A stretch of DNA of 64,000 bases. Origin: Veillonella sp. T11011-6. Lineage in GTDB: Bacteria > Bacillota > Negativicutes > Veillonellales > Veillonellaceae. The stretch covers positions 62,001-126,000 of the forward strand of contig NZ_PPCW01000001.1 in assembly GCF_002959755.1 (NCBI RefSeq), given 5' to 3'. The notes beneath the pieces are model-generated. The model made no database searches. It worked only from the letters and a program-made list of their open reading frames with translations, and was not told where the DNA came from. The stretch's first letter is position 1. Every line of letters begins with the position of its first letter. Of this stretch, positions 63,612 to 64,000 are shown in pieces. The translations under genes and the position numbers were made by a program.

Positions 63612-64000
63612 TGGCATTCGGATTCTTTGATAAAATTAAAGACGGCTTAGAGAAAACTCGTAAGTCTTTTGTAAAAAACGTAGAAAGTATCGTTATCGGT
63701 TATGCACAAATTGATGATGATTTCTTAGATGATCTAGAAGCAGTTATGCTTACTAGTGACCTTGGTCCTAAAACGACAGAATATTTGATGAAAGAAATTC
63801 GTCGTGGTGTAACAGAAGGTATTATCAACAATACTGGTGATGTAATGCCATTCATGGAAGACCGCATTACAGAAATGCTCGTTGACCAAGAAGATGAAAT
63901 TACACTTCACCATCCAGAGGTTATCCTTGTTGTGGGGGTAAACGGTGTTGGTAAAACTACGACTATCGCTAAATTGGCTAATTACTACACTAAAGAAGGT
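63611..64000 (+). CDS. ftsY: Signal recognition particle receptor FtsY (3' end outside window)
   Basis: The SRP receptor GTPase that brings ribosomes making membrane proteins to the membrane. The visible 130 codons start FGFFDKIKDGLEKTR, the N domain, without a long acidic A domain. The G1 loop GVNGVGKTTTIAKLA begins near residue 110. AAGGAGG at 63594-63600 serves the ATG at 63611. The smc-ftsY order is common in Firmicutes. Confidence 0.95.
   Translation, partial: MAFGFFDKIKDGLEKTRKSFVKNVESIVIGYAQIDDDFLDDLEAVMLTSDLGPKTTEYLMKEIRRGVTEGIINNTGDVMPFMEDRITEMLVDQEDEITLHHPEVILVVGVNGVGKTTTIAKLANYYTKEG

Noticed and set aside
1-64000. tRNA, rRNA, CRISPR, prophage or toxin-antitoxin loci
   Set aside because: I saw no cloverleaf, rRNA, repeat-spacer or phage structural genes in any gap. 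A computed scan would be more reliable.

Overview
The window looks like a chromosomal stretch from a low-GC diderm Firmicute of the class Negativicutes, most likely Veillonella or a close relative. Three things point there. Firmicute-type gene order is present (yceD-rpmF, fapR-plsX-fab genes-acpP-fabF-rnc, radical SAM gene-smc-ftsY). Clear outer-membrane machinery is also present (a secretin, a capsule export protein, a trimeric autotransporter adhesin). Anaerobic enzymes occur too (class III ribonucleotide reductase NrdDG, rubredoxin). This assignment rests on recognised families, not on a database search.

Layout. 1-5,431: end of a thiolase gene, a short acyl-CoA ligase, an NdpA-like nucleoid protein, a YbaK deacylase, RNase H with a viroplasmin domain, a sugar-nucleotide epimerase and a DUF1294 membrane protein. 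5,432-7,951: pgi and galE, supplying hexose phosphate and UDP-sugars. 8,081-12,228: a PilP-like protein and a secretin, then an ABC-F ATPase. 12,265-16,882: a complete branched-chain amino acid ABC transporter operon (livJHMGF) with a recognisable promoter and a very strong terminator. 17,301-35,267: a Wzx/Wzy-type capsule locus. It holds an export protein, 4,6-dehydratase, chain-length protein, BY-kinase homologue, aminotransferase, initiating sugar transferase, LicD with a cytidylyltransferase and an epimerase, GT4 transferase, polymerase, TupA-like and CapA-like proteins, flippase, UDP-glucuronate epimerase, UDP-glucose dehydrogenase and VanZ. It ends at a terminator and is followed by a separately transcribed CpsB-like PHP protein.

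36,391-40,606: nrdD-nrdG with candidate NrdR boxes, and a ClC-family channel. 40,619-46,780: a 1,551-residue trimeric autotransporter adhesin and a small secreted helical protein, bracketed by IS200/IS605-derived sequences (a decayed element upstream, a ~75-bp minimal element downstream). 46,782-48,301 (minus strand): gamma-carbonic anhydrase and a FabK-like flavoprotein. 48,730-49,018: a rubredoxin gene only 44 codons long. 49,020-58,690: yceD-rpmF from a perfect consensus promoter, then the fapR-plsX-fabH-fabK-fabD-fabG-acpP-(FabK-like)-fabF-rnc fatty acid cluster with a candidate FapR operator. 58,860-64,000: radical SAM protein, SMC and the start of ftsY.

The most interesting points are: (1) the capsule BY-kinase homologue lacks the Walker A lysine, and the CpsB-like phosphatase homologue lacks nearly all metal ligands, so both halves of the usual phosphotyrosine switch look catalytically dead; (2) the sugar genes fit a capsule carrying both an amino sugar and a uronic acid (possibly zwitterionic); (3) the adhesin has a ~85-residue coiled-coil tail after its membrane anchor, and its cassette is flanked by IS200-derived DNA; (4) there are readable regulatory sites for NrdR and FapR, and a Shine-Dalgarno-masking hairpin before the PilP-like gene.
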